Of a stretch of 64,000 bases of DNA, positions 49,301 through 61,062 are shown piece by piece. The notes beneath the pieces were generated by a model. That model searched no databases and was not told where the DNA came from. It saw nothing but the letters and a program-made list of their open reading frames with translations. Each line of letters starts with the position of its first letter. Within the stretch, counting starts at the first letter, position 1. This stretch comes from Dasyornis broadbenti (Eukaryota; Chordata; Aves; Passeriformes; Dasyornithidae), in NCBI GenBank assembly GCA_013397935.1, contig VZRN01005382.1, positions 212,084 to 276,083 of the forward strand, written 5' to 3'. The position numbers and the translations under genes are program-made.

Positions 49301-52300
49301 CCCAGGGCTCAGCCCAGCCCCGTGTGCAGGTGGAAAATTTGCAGGGTTGCCAAGACCAGCAACACCTTGTGTTTGAAGCGGCCCTGAGCCGGGTACATCC
49401 TGATCCTTGGCTATTTTGGGCATTTTCAGAGAGTGTCAGAATCTTGTTTTTTGCCAGCAGAGAGCTGGCACCGGATGGGTCTGCAGTGGTGGGGCTGGTA
49501 GGGGTCCCAGCCAGCCCCTTCCCCACTGCAGCCTCCCCCCTTCATGGCAGGGAGAGCCGTGGGGTGCTAGAGATGCTGTGCTGAGAAAATTCAAGTTTTA
49601 AACTTCCTCCCCGCTCCTCTCTTCTAAAACTGTTGTTCTGGGAATACAATTGTGTGGCTCCATTAACATCTAAAGGTTCCTGCTGCTGTAGCTATTGAGC
49701 AGCTCTAAAAATAATTACGTGTGATAACGTATAAAAATCTATTGCTTTTCAGCTGCAAAGAGGCCTGTCAGGTGGCGGCTGCTGCTGCTTTAACTCCTTG
49801 GTTGCTACACAGTGTTTCTCAGACCTTGTGTGCTGGGGTTTGGTTTCAAACGAAGGCCAAAACTGCCTTTGGGGCTCTGGTGCTGCCGTCACTTGGATTT
49901 GCTGGGATTTCCCCCAGCCCCTTGTGTTTTGAGTACGACTAAGGTTACGTAGGTCTTACTTCAATCAAGAGGAAGACTAGAAGGGAGAGATGCCCCCAAA
50001 ATGCCAATAAATCAGTGGTTATTGAAGGGTTCCTGCTGGCTTTGTAGGCTGGATGAATCCAGCAACAGCCTGGCTTTGTGGGTCCAACAACCAAAGCCCT
50101 CATGGACTCTTGGGCTGGGCTGCCCAGGTCTGCTGTGAGGATTCTCCCTTGGTGGCCCTAACTTTGTAGATACAAAAAAAGTGTTAAATTTAACCTAATA
50201 ATTAACTCACCTAAATCTAAGAGTGTTCCTGGAGCTTTGAAGCCTGTTTGTGTTTTCATCTCCAGGAGTGGGCTTTGGTGTTGTTGTTCGACTGCCTCGA
50301 TCCATGGCCGTGGGTTTGGGTGAGGGCTTGCTCTGTGGGGACCAAACTGCCCTGTTTCGTGCAAAATGAACACACTTTGGTGTGGGGTCTGCTGTAAAAG
50401 CCCTCTGGAAGGCTGGTTTTTTACCCTGGGAAATTAAATTCCACATTTGCCTTGAGACTCTACCCTGCTTTGTTAGGTTGGTAACAAGCCAGTGTACACC
50501 TTGTCCAGGAGAAAATTAGACTGAAAAATTGGACTCCTGGTCTGTAATTTATCCCAACAACTAAAACTGAATTTATTTTTTCTTTTACTAGAATAAATGG
50601 TTTTGCTGCATTGACGTGACAATGAATGTGAGACTGTATTAATGGAGAATTAATTTATTTCTCATTTAATTTCCTGAGGTTTCCTCATGTTTAAACTTTT
50701 CCTTTCTTTTCTTTTTCACCTCTCCAGTACACTAGGGTTTGGATTCCTGACCCTGATGAAGTTTGGAGATCGGCAGAAATTATCAAGGATTACAAAGAGG
50801 GAGATAAAAGCCTCCAGCTCAAACTTGAAGATGAAACTGTAAGCTTTTGAACGTCATTATTCTTTTTAGTAATTTAAAGCTTCAAATTAATGTGTGAAGA
50901 AGCCTGAGACATCTCACAGTTTCTGTGAAGTAGTTTAAAATGTGTTTTATTGCCTTAACACTTCCAGCTTTTCCCTGGCTGCTCCCTCCCCAGACACTTG
51001 TGTTGCAGTAGGTTGCGAGAAAAGCCCTTGACCTCCATCATCTCTTTTCATCTTCTGGCAAACTTGTAATAGTCTGTGATACCAGGATGTATTTTTTTTA
51101 ATAGCAGCAGTCTGTTAGAAATGCCAGTTTGTGCTTTTTGCTGCTGAACAAATCGTGGAGAGCACGGCTGGTGGCATCTACTCAACCTTGGTTACTGATG
51201 GAAAACCCACACACGGCTCAGAGGTGACTGCTGTGCCACAGCTTTCTCCACGCCTTAGTTTTTCTCTCTAAGTATAATGTTACATAAAACCCTTTTTTTC
51301 TCCGCTTTATTTTTAAATAAGAAAAGCTTCTAAAAGAGAAAAACACAAAACTCATTTAAATGTAGATGTTTTCTAGCGAGCGCTGGTTCAAATTGCACAA
51401 ACAGCCCCGGCTGTAGCGTGTGCGCGGCGCACAATAAATCATCGCCAGAGCAGGACGGAGGCTGGGGAGGAGCAGCTGTTCTCTGTTCCACACAAAAACC
51501 TCGTGGAGTGGCATGTTGGGTGGCAGCAGGGAATTGCAGATGAAGTTACCCGTGGCATTTGCATCAGCTTCAGATTCGGTTTATGGGAAGGGACAAGCCG
51601 TGCTGCGTACCCACCACAAGGTGCCTGGTGTAGCAGGAAGAACGAATACATTTCTCTTGAAGAATTTCACCTAAACCATCTTTGTTCATCGGGCAGGTGG
51701 GATTTCCTGAGCTGTCTAGAGGGTGATCTGCTCTGTTACTTACAGGAGTTGGTAGAGACCACCTGCTCTAAACTCAGCATGCTCCGAGCAGGGAGCAATT
51801 CCCATCCCCTCCGAGACAGCCATTTCCACACCATGGGGAACATTTTCACCACGCTGCTTAACGGGAAGATGGAGAACAGCAATGAGATATGGTTGATCAG
51901 GCACTTCATCAGAGCAGCTTTTCTTTCAGAGCATCGCAAGCATGGGCTGTTGGCAGTGTGTGTGTGTGTGTGCGCCAGGTTTTGTTGATTTTGGGATCTG
52001 TACCCAGTGCTTGGTGCTGTTTCTTCTCCTTGGCTCAGCCTCAACTGCTTTTGTTGTCCTGCCCAGTTTACTCTTCCAGCACAGGGCAGCTTTCTGAGGT
52101 ATGCAGGGTGCTTGATGCCTTTTTACTCTCCACAGTGATAAATCTGCATGAGGAGATGCACAGATGCCACCCCTCAATCCCTTGGAAGCACCAGGCGTAG
52201 AATCGTCAGAGAATCACAGAATGGTTTGGGCTGGAAGGACTTCAAAGCTCATCCAGTGCCACCGCCTGCCTTGGGCAGGGACACCTCCCAGTGTCCCAGG

Positions 52301-55300
52301 CTGCTCCAAGCCCTGTCCAACCTGGCCTTGGACACTGCCAGGGATCCAGGGGCAGCCACAGCTGCTCTGGACACCTGTGCCAGGGCCTCCCCACCCTCAC
52401 AGCCAGCAATTCCTTCCCAATATCCCATCCATCCCTGCCCTCTGGCACTGGGAAGCCATTGCCTGTGTCCTGTCCCTCCATGCCTTGTCCCCAGTCCCTC
52501 TGCAGCTCTCCTGGAGCCCCTTTAGGCCCTGCCAGGGGCTCTGAGCTCTCCCTGGAGCCTTCTCTTGTCCACGTGAGCAGCCCCAGCTCTCCCAGCCTGG
52601 CTCCAGAGCAGAGGGGCTCCAGCCCTGGCAGCATCTCCATGGCCTCCTATGGGCTGGCTCCAGCAGCTCCAGATTTTCCTTGTGTTGGGAGCCCCAGGGC
52701 TGGACACAGACGGTGCCTGGGTGCCCATCTCATCCACAGGAGCTGCTTTCGTCCACCTGCACTCGAGCTGCCAAAGTACATCTACTGCAGCTGCTGAGCG
52801 CTACAACCCCCACTCTCCTTTCCTGGTTGAGATCTCCAGCAGTTTTAGTACTTGGGCAGGAATTAATTTTTTTCTCTTTAATCTGGATATTTCCCTGGTA
52901 ACTAACAGGGCTAAGGAGTCCTGCAAGGTCTGATCTTTCTGTGCAGCTGAGTTCAGAATCAGCAACTTTAATGCCGAGGGAGATGAAAGGATTTCCAGGT
53001 GTTGTAGGTAGTGGCTTAATAAGCGTGCCACTGCCGTGGTGAAACATGGCACATCTCATTTTGGGGTTGTGCAAGAGACCCAAGGTTTCTGGGAGCGCCC
53101 TGTTTGATGCTTTCCTGTAGGAAGCCCCGCCTGGATCTGAGTCATGTTGGACTGGAAAGCTGTAGCAAAGGGGAACAGCACTTGTGTGCATCAGGTTGGA
53201 GGTACCCAGCCCACATATCTTCAGGGGATTCAAAGCTGTGGCAAGCCTTTTGTTCCTGACAGCCAACAGGCATTACCCAGCTGTTCAGTGCTTCTCCTTT
53301 GTCCTTGTGCTTTAAGTGAATTTTCATGGGTTTTGTGGTCTCTGGCTCTGCTCTGTATGCAGGAGTACTCCCTCCAAATGAAGAGCTGACTTTTAAATAT
53401 CACAAGGCATCCCTGGTGTGTTTGCCATTAAGATGTGAGACTGAGTGCAAACTCCTGAAAATTGGCATTGACAACGTGGAGTTGGAGGATAAAATCAGCC
53501 TGAGGTTGTCAGACGTGCTGAGGGAGCCTGTCCTCATGCACTTGGGTCAGCTTTCCATGTGCTGTTTGCACGGGCAGTGATCCATGCAGTGGTTTTGCTT
53601 GGAAACTGGGATTTCTCTCTTCTGTTGGGAGCTGAGCATCAGGCCTCCTTTCTGAGGCACCCTGTGGGAAGCAGCATCACTGGCAATTTTTTTTTCATCC
53701 TCTGTAAAGAAAAAAATAGTGTTTTTTCTTTTGTTGGTGGCTCTGTTGCTCTTTTGGGGATGAGGCAACAGCATATGGCTGCCCATATGCCAACCTCAGC
53801 AGCATAACCTGGCTCCTCAGATACTTCAGCAGCAGGGACTCTGTGCTTCTCCGTGACTTCTCTGCCTCAAGGGGTGTCATGTTTTGGGTATAAAAGTAAC
53901 TTGAATTAAAAATGAGCTGAGAAACGGCTCTGATAGTAAGAATGCGGTCTAGTTTGAAATGAGGCTGCTTTTCCAAGAGCAGGAGGACACTTAGATCAGA
54001 TGAAGCTGAAGCCTGTCTCAGCTCAGAGGTGGCTGAAGGCCATTTGTCACTAGGCTGGCCTGAAAAAAGATCAGATGTGCCCAGGCTGGTACTTGTGGAC
54101 CATCAGTGTGCACCAGGACCGTGTGATGGTCAGCTTGAAGCCATTACCGGACAGGTGACCTGTCACCTGGCACTCTGTCATCCAGGTCCCTGTAGCATTT
54201 ATCATAAAGGAGCTTTTAATTTAATTTAGAGCAGGATGTGTTAGTTTACAACAGCAGGAGTTATACTTGGAAAAGTTACAAGCCGTTAAAGGAGCTGTTG
54301 TTTTTTGTGTTCCCGTGTTCCTCGTGTGTGTGTCTATAGCTCTATGAATATCCCATCGACCTCCAGGGGAATGAGCTGCCCTTCCTACGCAACCCTGACA
54401 TCCTGGTGGGGCAGAATGACCTGACAGCCCTGAGCTACCTGCATGAGCCTGCGGTCCTGCACAACCTCAAAGTCAGGTTCCTCGAGTCCAACCACATCTA
54501 CACCTACTGTGGTGAGTGTCCAGACCACACGTTCAGCTCTTGGAAGGTTGTGGGGCCTTGGAGAAACTCCTTGAGATCATAAACCAGAGGCTGCAGTGTG
54601 AGGAAAGTGTGGGCTATGAGTTTGGGGCGGGCGGGAGGCATGAGGGTTTGACAACAGGATGTAAAACCTGAGCTGGTCTTTGAGGGCTGGTGCACTGTGA
54701 GCTTGCTGAGTTCATAGTCCATTCTACTCTCAGTGAGGACATCTTGTCAGATGAGTTTGAGGCCAGCCTTGCATGTGCTTGGCAGCCCCCACAGGGAAAA
54801 AGCAGGACCTGGCAAAGCAGTGGAGAACAGCAGCGTGCCATCAAGAATGATCCTGCTGAGGAATGTCCATAGTAGCTTTTCCTCTGGAAAAAATGCAAAA
54901 AACCTTCCGGGGCTGCTATTTTCTTCCTTTTCTTCAAGATTCTGGGAATAATCTAACTCCTGAATTCAGAGCAGGAGGAGGGCAAATGTGAACTTCGATT
55001 TTTGTGGGGGGCGCCTTGCCGAAGCTCTTTAGAACAGCAGCTACCTGTGAAGGGAGAGCAACAAATTGCAGCTTAAAATATTAGGAAGAAAGAAAGAAGG
55101 CAATTCACAGGATCCCAGACTTGTTTGGGTTGGAAGGGATTTTAAGGACCGTCTTGTTCTGACCCCCTGCCATGGGCAGGGACTCCTTCCACTATCCCAG
55201 GCTGCTCCCAGCCCTGTCCAGCCTGGCCTTGGACACTGCCAGGGATCCAGGGGCAGCCACAGCTGCTCTGGGCACCCTGGGCCAGGGCCTCCCCACCCTC

Positions 55301-56925
55301 ACAGCCAGCAATTCCTTCCCAATATCCCATCCATCCCTGCCCTCTGGCACTGGGAAGCCATTCCCTGTGTCCTGTTAAAGCTAGTGTGCAGCTGAGATTT
55401 AGCTTTGCAGTTTAGGGTTGTTGAGGAAGTGGTGGCAGGATGAGGTGACTTTTTAAAACAGTGCCCTGGAAATACACAGCCTCTGTGGCTCTTAGTAATG
55501 TTAACTTTCAGTGTTTAATGATGTGTAGTGTTGGACTGCGGGCATTACTTGCAGCCTTTTGCAGCTGCACGAGTGCCTTCCATCATCTGCTCTCACCCAG
55601 AAGCGGTGAGGTTTCATGGCGGCAGCTTCTCGTGCAGGTTCAGGATCACCTGGAGCAGTGTCACATCAATGAAAACACAGGGGTTTGGGCTTCAGCTGCA
55701 AAGCTCTGCCGGGGTACAGCATACCTCGTGCTTTGGTTACAGAGCGGCTCAGAAGGGCAGAAAAGGGCTTGTCTGAGATGAGGACAGCCCTTCAGCTTGG
55801 TTTGCATTGTAGTTTTGGTGAGAAAGGGAAAACTGGACCTGAGCAGAACCGGAAGGCAAACAGGCAGGAGCAGGGCTCGGGGAGGTGAAGCAGCTGGGTC
55901 AGTGTCCTGCAGAGGCAGGTGAGGTGACAGTCACCAACCTTTGCCTTTCATGGTGGGCTAAGGCACACTCCTGGTGTTTGTCACCAGCTGAGAGTTCCCT
56001 GTGCTCCTGTAATTGGAGCGTGCCCGAGCCCTGAACCGGCTGGGCTGGGATCACAGCAGCCGGCCCCACAGCCAGCTGCTCCTGGAGCTCCTGGCAGGGG
56101 CAGCTGAGACCTGCCCGACCTGAAACTCCTCAGGGGTGGAGCTCTGTCAGCAGCTGGGTGCACAGCAGCTCCCTGGAGCACACAGGGAGCTCCACGCGTG
56201 GCTTGGCCTCTCATTAGCTCCCAGCTCACTGCCTCCTCTGGCGTGCCCAGAGCTGGAGAGGAGGCAGACATTAAAGCTTCAGAGCAGACTCTGGCATTCC
56301 TTTCCTGTGATTGATGTATTTCAGTTTGATTTGGTGCACTCTTTGTTAGGAGCTTTTGCTTGTAACTCCAGGCAGGGGAAAACCCGGGATGTTTGTTTGG
56401 GTCTAGGAGAGCTTGGGTTGCTCAGGAGTGGCTTTTCTGAAGTGATGGCTCAGGCTGTGTTGATCTCTCCTCACCCCTCCTGCAAAGTCTACCTTCACGC
56501 CAAGGAGATTATTATATATTTTTGCTCTTTCACCGGTTTTGTGTGTCCTCTCTGTAGCTGTATAGGGGCGTACTGCCTTGCTATCAGAGCATAGCCCTTT
56601 GAAGGGGATGCTGAGAGGAGAATTACACGCCCTTCCCCATTCACTGCTCACCTTTCCTGTTAACTTCCAACCATCGCATTTTAAAAATCTTACTGAAACA
56701 ACTACCACAAGCCCTGAAAACCCTGGAATATCAACTCGCTGCTTGGTTTGTGACGTACGTGCCGGTCTGTCTGCCCTCAGGTATTGTGCTGGTGGCCATC
56801 AACCCCTATGAGCAGCTGCCAATCTACGAGCAGGATGTCATCTACGCCTACAGCGGCCAGAACATGGGGGACATGGACCCCCACATCTTCGCCGTGGCTG
56901 AGGAAGCCTACAAGCAGATGGCCAG
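24959..56925 (+). CDS. MYO5B: MYO5B (myosin Vb), first four coding exons, 3' part outside window
   Basis: Exons 24959-24985, 50728-50838, 54340-54511 and 56781-56925 join in frame into about 152 residues. MSAAQLYTK is followed by YTRVWIPDPDEVWRSAE, LQLKLEDET, LYEYPIDLQGNELPFLRNPD, DLTALSYLHEPAVLHNLKVR and GIVLVAINPYEQLPIYEQ. This is nearly identical to human MYO5B over the same exons. It covers the N-terminal SH3-like domain (about residues 8-60) and the start of the motor head, including the purine-binding NPYEQLPIY loop. The P-loop exon (GESGAGKT in the family) lies past 64000. Known role: a plus-end actin motor that works with RAB11 and RAB8 in apical recycling-endosome transport; human loss causes microvillus inclusion disease. 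MYO5A and MYO5C are less likely because of the exact matches and because CFAP53 is the neighbour. Confidence 0.96.
25301..28495. other. MYO5B intron 1, first segment
   Basis: Intronic sequence after the CpG island. A short motif resembling a reversed CR1 tail occurs at about 25376-25395 without a CR1 body. Nothing else was recognised. Confidence 0.45.
28511..28815 (+). repeat. 45-bp minisatellite in MYO5B intron 1
   Basis: Copies start at 28511, 28556, 28601, 28646 and 28691 at an exact 45-bp spacing with only single-base differences. A partial diverged copy follows from 28736 to about 28815. Because 45 is a multiple of three, both strands give open 15-residue periodic frames (for example SPRACGGQRDLQWDK on plus); I treat these as by-products. 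Confidence 0.95.
28816..32471. other. MYO5B intron 1, second segment
   Basis: No recognised repeat or gene. There is a short TA-rich patch at about 30915-30940. Confidence 0.45.
32472..32790 (-). repeat. CR1 LINE fragment, MYO5B intron 1
   Basis: It starts tgggatcccagaatgatttg, with ggatggggccttaagggtca following. The first 150 bp are clear antisense CR1 tail; the remainder to about 32790 (ttgccacgtgcttccagctt, ccatcctgctggaccatggg) is more diverged and its right edge is uncertain. Confidence 0.75.
32791..36306. other. MYO5B intron 1, third segment
   Basis: No recognised exon, RNA gene or repeat. There are T-rich runs at about 35876-35905 and just before the gap. Confidence 0.45.
36307..36339. 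other. Assembly gap, 33 N
   Basis: An unresolved stretch flanked by poly(T) on both sides (about 12 or more T on the left, 4 on the right), probably a homopolymer the assembly could not cross. The true length is unknown. Confidence 0.98.
36340..40382. other. MYO5B intron 1, fourth segment
   Basis: It contains a 17-base poly(T) run at 37031-37047. No exon, RNA gene or transposon was recognised. Confidence 0.45.
40383..40672 (-). repeat. CR1 LINE fragment, MYO5B intron 1 (left arm of inverted pair)
   Basis: It starts cccagaatcacagaagggtt and continues with ccatgggcagggacaccttc and the shared antisense body to about 40672. It is in opposite orientation to the copy at 41640-42190. Confidence 0.9.
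41640..42190 (+). repeat. CR1 LINE fragment, MYO5B intron 1 (right arm of inverted pair)
   Basis: A sense-strand CR1 of about 550 bp, containing ccagcccagaggaggccacg, gtgtccaaggccaggctgga and the end catccaaaccattctatcat. It is very similar to the reverse complements of 9628-10100 and 52208-52700, so it belongs to a relatively young subfamily. Confidence 0.92.
42191..50727. other. MYO5B intron 1, last segment
   Basis: About 8.5 kb without recognised CR1 or genes. There is a 16-base A run near 48107-48122 and a GT/CG-rich patch near 48770-48787. Open frames near 44200 and 49250 are in GC-richer intronic sequence and show no domain. Confidence 0.45.
50728..50838 (+). CDS. MYO5B: MYO5B coding exon 2
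   Basis: The acceptor is acctctccag|tacact and the donor is gaaact|gtaagc. It encodes 37 residues, YTRVWIPDPDEVWRSAEIIK through KSLQLKLEDET, phase 0 at both ends. It forms most of the SH3-like subdomain. The first residue is Tyr where human MYO5B has Cys. Confidence 0.97.
50839..52207. other. MYO5B intron 2, first part
   Basis: It contains a short (TG)n run at about 51956-51972. No exon or transposon was recognised before the CR1 copy at 52208. Confidence 0.5.
52208..52740 (-). repeat. CR1 LINE fragment, MYO5B intron 2
   Basis: It starts cagagaatcacagaatggtt and follows the same antisense body as 9628-10100. The splice-donor-like motif found in other copies is altered here to gtccacgtgagc at about 52568. 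The right end fades near 52740. Confidence 0.92.
52741..54339. other. MYO5B intron 2, second part
   Basis: No repeat recognised. An 84-codon open frame at 53326-53580 has no matching splice sites or myosin similarity and is not called. Confidence 0.5.
54340..54511 (+). CDS. MYO5B: MYO5B coding exon 3
   Basis: The acceptor is tgtctatag|ctctat and the donor is tactgtg|gtgagt. It encodes LYEYPIDLQGNELPFLRNPD, then VGQNDLTALSYLHEP and FLESNHIYTYC, ending in phase 1. The LTALSYLHEPAVLHNLKVR block is the conserved class V pre-P-loop region of the motor. Confidence 0.97.
55107..55376 (-). repeat. CR1 LINE fragment, MYO5B intron 3
   Basis: It starts cacaggatcccagacttgtt and runs through the antisense CR1 body. 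It stops sharply at ccctgtgtcctgttaaag, which marks the 5' truncation point. It is in the same orientation as the intron 2 copy. Confidence 0.9.
56781..56925 (+). CDS. MYO5B: MYO5B coding exon 4
   Basis: The acceptor is ctgccctcag|gtattg and the donor is gccag|gtcagt. It encodes GIVLVAINPYEQLPIYEQ, then DVIYAYSGQNMGDMDPHIFA and VAEEAYKQMAR, ending in phase 2. It contains the NPYEQLPIY purine-binding loop and the conserved DPHIFAVAEEAY helix just before the P-loop. No further MYO5B exon is recognisable downstream to 64000. Confidence 0.97.
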
Positions 56926-59900
56926 GTCAGTGGGGGCCCAGCCGTGGTGTTTGGGTCAAAAGTGGGCAAAGACGCCATTAAATACCCCAGGTACTCAATG
57001 AAAGCGAAGTCGTGGAAGAGAGTGTGCTGGAGATCAGGTATTGTGAATTAATTCTGCTTAATGGCTTCACCCCGTTATTGCACCCACACTGCTGGGCTGA
57101 TGGGGATCCCCGTGGTCCTCAGGAGCTCAGGGATTCGGTGGGAGATCCCTCTCTTGCTGCTGCTTGGATGAGTTTCCTGGAAGAAATTCAAACCACTCTG
57201 CAAATGTCATGTTTAATAGCTTAGAGGAAACCACATTTCAGATAATTTGGTGAGATAATCCAACTAAACCCAGAAGCTAATGTTAGTTGTTGTTTTATGG
57301 AGACATTGTGATTTTGAGTGAGGAGGTGACTGGCAGATACTTGGAAATATTTATGGATCCTTCAAAGCAGTGTCTTCACCAGATGGATATGGTGACAGTT
57401 TTTCTTTATTTATTTCCGTGCTTGTTGTGTTGCTGGGGATAGGTGTAGGATTTTGTTCTTAACAAATAAGTCATGATCCAAAAGAGAATTTGAGAGGAAA
57501 CAGAAAATGGTTGTGTCAGGGATCATTTTATTATACTTGTCTGGACTCACACAGAGTGTTTATGTTTGCTTGTGGTTTAGTGGAGATTTTTGTGCAGCCC
57601 TGGCTTTTAATAGCAAAGGTGAGCACTGAACCTTTTTCCAAGGGTTGCTTTCTGCTGTGTCTGGGTCTTAGTGGTGAGTTAGGATGCATTTCTAATCAGA
57701 AACGAGCCAGAGTTCAGTCCAGAAATGCATCTGGAGGAGCCCTGCCATCGGCAGGGATCCGGTGGATTGCACCCAAACTGAGTCCAGCTTGCAGTTCACT
57801 CCTACAAGTGCTTGTGCTTTGGGCAAAACCGCTTCGAGAAGAGCTATGAATTTGGGGAGCTGCTTGTAGAAAGAGGAAGGCTTGGGAGTTTGTCCTTGTG
57901 TGATTCCAGGCTGAGCAGCAAGCTGTGCGTTTGTCTTTGGAAGATACCGGGGTTTTTCTGAGCAGCGTGGACGGGATCCGTGGGTCTTCCTGGGCAAGTG
58001 TCTGAAATGCAAGGCAACGACTTGCTTTTCTGCTGAAGTTTGTGTGAGGGAAGACGCACTGTTTTCCCACATCCCTGAGTAATTTTGCAGGCAGTGGGCT
58101 AACAGACTGCTCTAGCCAGCAATGCTTGTCTCTGCCTTCCTCCTCATCAGAATAAAGCTACTTTTGACAGCAACTCATAATTGATAAGTGCTGTCTCTGG
58201 GTGGTTCAGGCTGCTCTGATTTCAAGGGGACAGGAAAATAACCGCCTTCAGAGCTCTCAAGCAAGGTGCTCACTGTTCAGTGCTCCTCTGGCGCTCTCTG
58301 TTTCGGGCTGTTATTATGGTAATTGCAGGCTTGGGCACAAAAGAGGGTTTCAGACGGGGCTGAGAGGAGACTGGGACATGGATTATAGGAACCTACCCGG
58401 TTATTTGAAATGTGCCTTAAAATGTAGCACACTGAGTTTTAAATCTGAGAGCTTCTGGGTGGGTGTTGTGTTCTCTGCAGTTTGTTCCGAGCTTTTCCCT
58501 CCGCAGCGCTCCAAGGAAAGTGGTGAAGCTGTTGGAGCAGGGTGTGTGGATGGCATAGCTCCTAGGTGATGGATGAAGGGTATTGAGCAGCACTTCCTTC
58601 TGCCCTTTTGTCAGCTGAAATGCTGACTCTGTGGGATGCCTCGTGTCTGCAGCTCAGCTTTAGTCACTTGGGGTGAGGTGGGATATGGCTTGTTAGACCT
58701 AAACTGTTGCAAAAACACTGCTTGGTCTGCAGTTCAGCTTTTAAACAATTGGATTATGTCTGGTGCGTCCTCACAGATCAGGAATAAAACTCAAGCCTGC
58801 TGCCTCAGAAGGTCAAACCTGCAAGGTGATTGAGAGCAGGAAAACAGTCTCTGGCCAGTCTTCTGGGGTTTTGAATATTTTACCTCCATTAGTGGCTGAG
58901 AGCGCACAGGAAAGGTGCAGTGGAGGTGATGGAATGGGATTGAGTGGTTGGCAAGGGAAAAGGGCTCAAAATCTAAGTCTCCCTGTTGAATGAGAAAAAT
59001 TGGAGGTAATTAGATTTTTATTTCTCTGAGCTTCTAGGATGCCATGGCTGTGTAGAGACAGGGTGCCAGGGCAGCATGTGAGGCAGCAGGTGTGAGCAAG
59101 TGTCACTGACGTGCTCCTGGGCTCTGTCACTGCCTCATCTCAGTGTCCAGGAGATGGGACAAGAGGCACCTTCACAGCTCACTCTGTGGGATCCCGTGTT
59201 TGCTTTTGTCCTGTCATCAAAAAAATGCCAATTTAAAAGGAAACAGAAAAAAAAAAAAAAAAGAAAAAAAGCTGTGGGTGAGCTGTACAAGGGTGCTGCA
59301 GAGGGTGTGTAACAACACCTGATCCCTTTTTTGAGTCAAAATTGTTCACATAGGACCTGAACACCTACAGTGGGTTCAGTGTGTGTTAAAACTCCCCTCT
59401 AAATATGAGCTTTTCCTGAAGAGGATGTTTTGCAGACAGTTGCTTTGCAGCACTTGCATGTAAAACAGCTTGAAAAAAAAAAAAAGACAAGTGATTAAAA
59501 TTCATATGTGACATCCTCTAATTTTTACAGTGACCAGCTCTTTAGAAACTCCCCACATACCCAGTGTGAGACTAAACACACTCGGTTCACTGAAACAGTG
59601 TTGTTTTAAACAAAGTGAGCATCATGGAGTTAATTTGCTCCAAGTGCTGCTGCTGGAGGCGGTGGGGTGGTGGAAGGATGGATCATTTAGTGATCGTTAA
59701 TCACTAGATTAGGGTTGGAAGCAATGAGTGCCCTGGGACACAGATTGTCTGGAGGGCAGTGGTGGCACCTCCTGTGGTCATGGTGCTGTCCTGGTGAGCG
59801 CAGTGGGGGCTGCAGAAGGTGTTTGCCCTCCTGGGAGCAGTCGGAAAGCCGTGCCATGATCACATGGAGGGCCAGCACAGCCGCTGGTGCCCTGGCTGAT

Positions 59901-60039
59901 TCTTGCTTTTCTCACAGAGGAACAAAAGATCCCTTGTGTGCCCACATCCTGGCTCTAATTTCCGTGTGTGTCATCACTCTGGGCAGGAGCCTGGAGTCTG
60001 GCAAAAATCCGCTCTTGAAAACCTGCATTTCTGCTGCAG
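56926..60039. other. MYO5B intron 4, first part
   Basis: Intronic sequence with A runs at about 59247-59262 and 59473-59485. No exon or RNA gene was recognised. Confidence 0.5.
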
Positions 60040-60597
60040 TCAGCCTGACCTGAGCAGCACATGCTTCACACTGCTCTGTGCTGGGCTCTGCCGAGGCCAC
60101 ACATCCAGCGCTGTGTCCAGTTCTGGGCTCCTCAGGACAAAGACACTGAGGGGCTGGAGCGTGTTCAGGGAAGGGAACGGAGCTGGGAAGGGGCTGGAGC
60201 ACCAGGAGTGGCTGAGGGAGCTGGGAAAGGGCTGAGCCTGGAGCAAAGGAGGCTCAGGGGGAACCTTGTGGCTCTGCACAGCTCCTGACAGGAGGGGGCA
60301 GCCGGGGGGGTCGGGCTGTGCTCCCAGGGAACAGGGACAGGAGGAGAGGGAACGGCCTCAGGCTGGGCCAGGAGAGGCTCACGTTGGACACCAGCAGGAA
60401 TTTCTTCGTGGAAAGGGTGGTCGGGTATTGAAAGGGGCTGCCAGAGAGGTTTGGAGTGCCCACCCCTGCAGGTGTTCAAGGAAGGCCTGGACGTGGCACT
60501 CAGAGCTCTGGGCTTGGGTCAAGGTGGGGATCAGGCACGGGTTGGACTCCATGGTCTTGGGAGGGCTTTTCCAGCCTCAAAGATCCCATGATTCATG
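60040..60597 (+). repeat. CR1 LINE 3' end, MYO5B intron 4
   Basis: Sense CR1 about 550 bp long, with tgtccagttctgggctcctc, ggagcaaaggaggctcaggg, aggaatttcttcgtggaaag and the end tcaaagatcccatgattcat. It is a subfamily relative of 2690-2880. Confidence 0.9.
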
Positions 60598-61042
60598 TCC
60601 TGGCCCCTGTCCCTCTCTATGAATGACACTCATTAGTTGTTGCCAGCTCCATGGAGGAAGTTTGGATGGTGACAGTGCACCACCTTCCAGACTCTGGGAG
60701 CTTTAGTTATATTATTTAGCTTTACTTTTAGTTAGACATTCTTCTTCTTGTCTGCAGCTCCATTTTAATTCTTCCCAGCTTGACTTGTCAGTGTAGTGTC
60801 TGTGTTTTCACATGATGCTGGGCTGAGTCTGTTAGAAAAATCACTACCATGGATATATTTGTGTGACTTTTCTGTCTTTGGCTCCTGTCTCTTCCTTTTG
60901 TACCAGCTGGGTTCATTCTGGGCATAGGCCAGGAGCCGCTAGTCCAAGTAAGGTTTCTTATTGCTTTTGGGTTTGGTGAAGTCTTTTTCATGGTGGTTGT
61001 TGTTTTTGTTGGTGTTGTTCTGTGGGACTTTTTTGGTGGGTT

Positions 61043-61062
61043 TTAATTAATTAATTAATTAA
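61043..61062 (+). repeat. (TTAA)n microsatellite
   Basis: About five TTAA units followed by an A-rich stretch. It is short. Confidence 0.8.

Noticed and set aside
53326..53580. 84-codon open frame in MYO5B intron 2
   Set aside because: It does not resemble myosin V, lacks suitable flanking splice sites in phase, and would disrupt the clean exon 2 to exon 3 junction.
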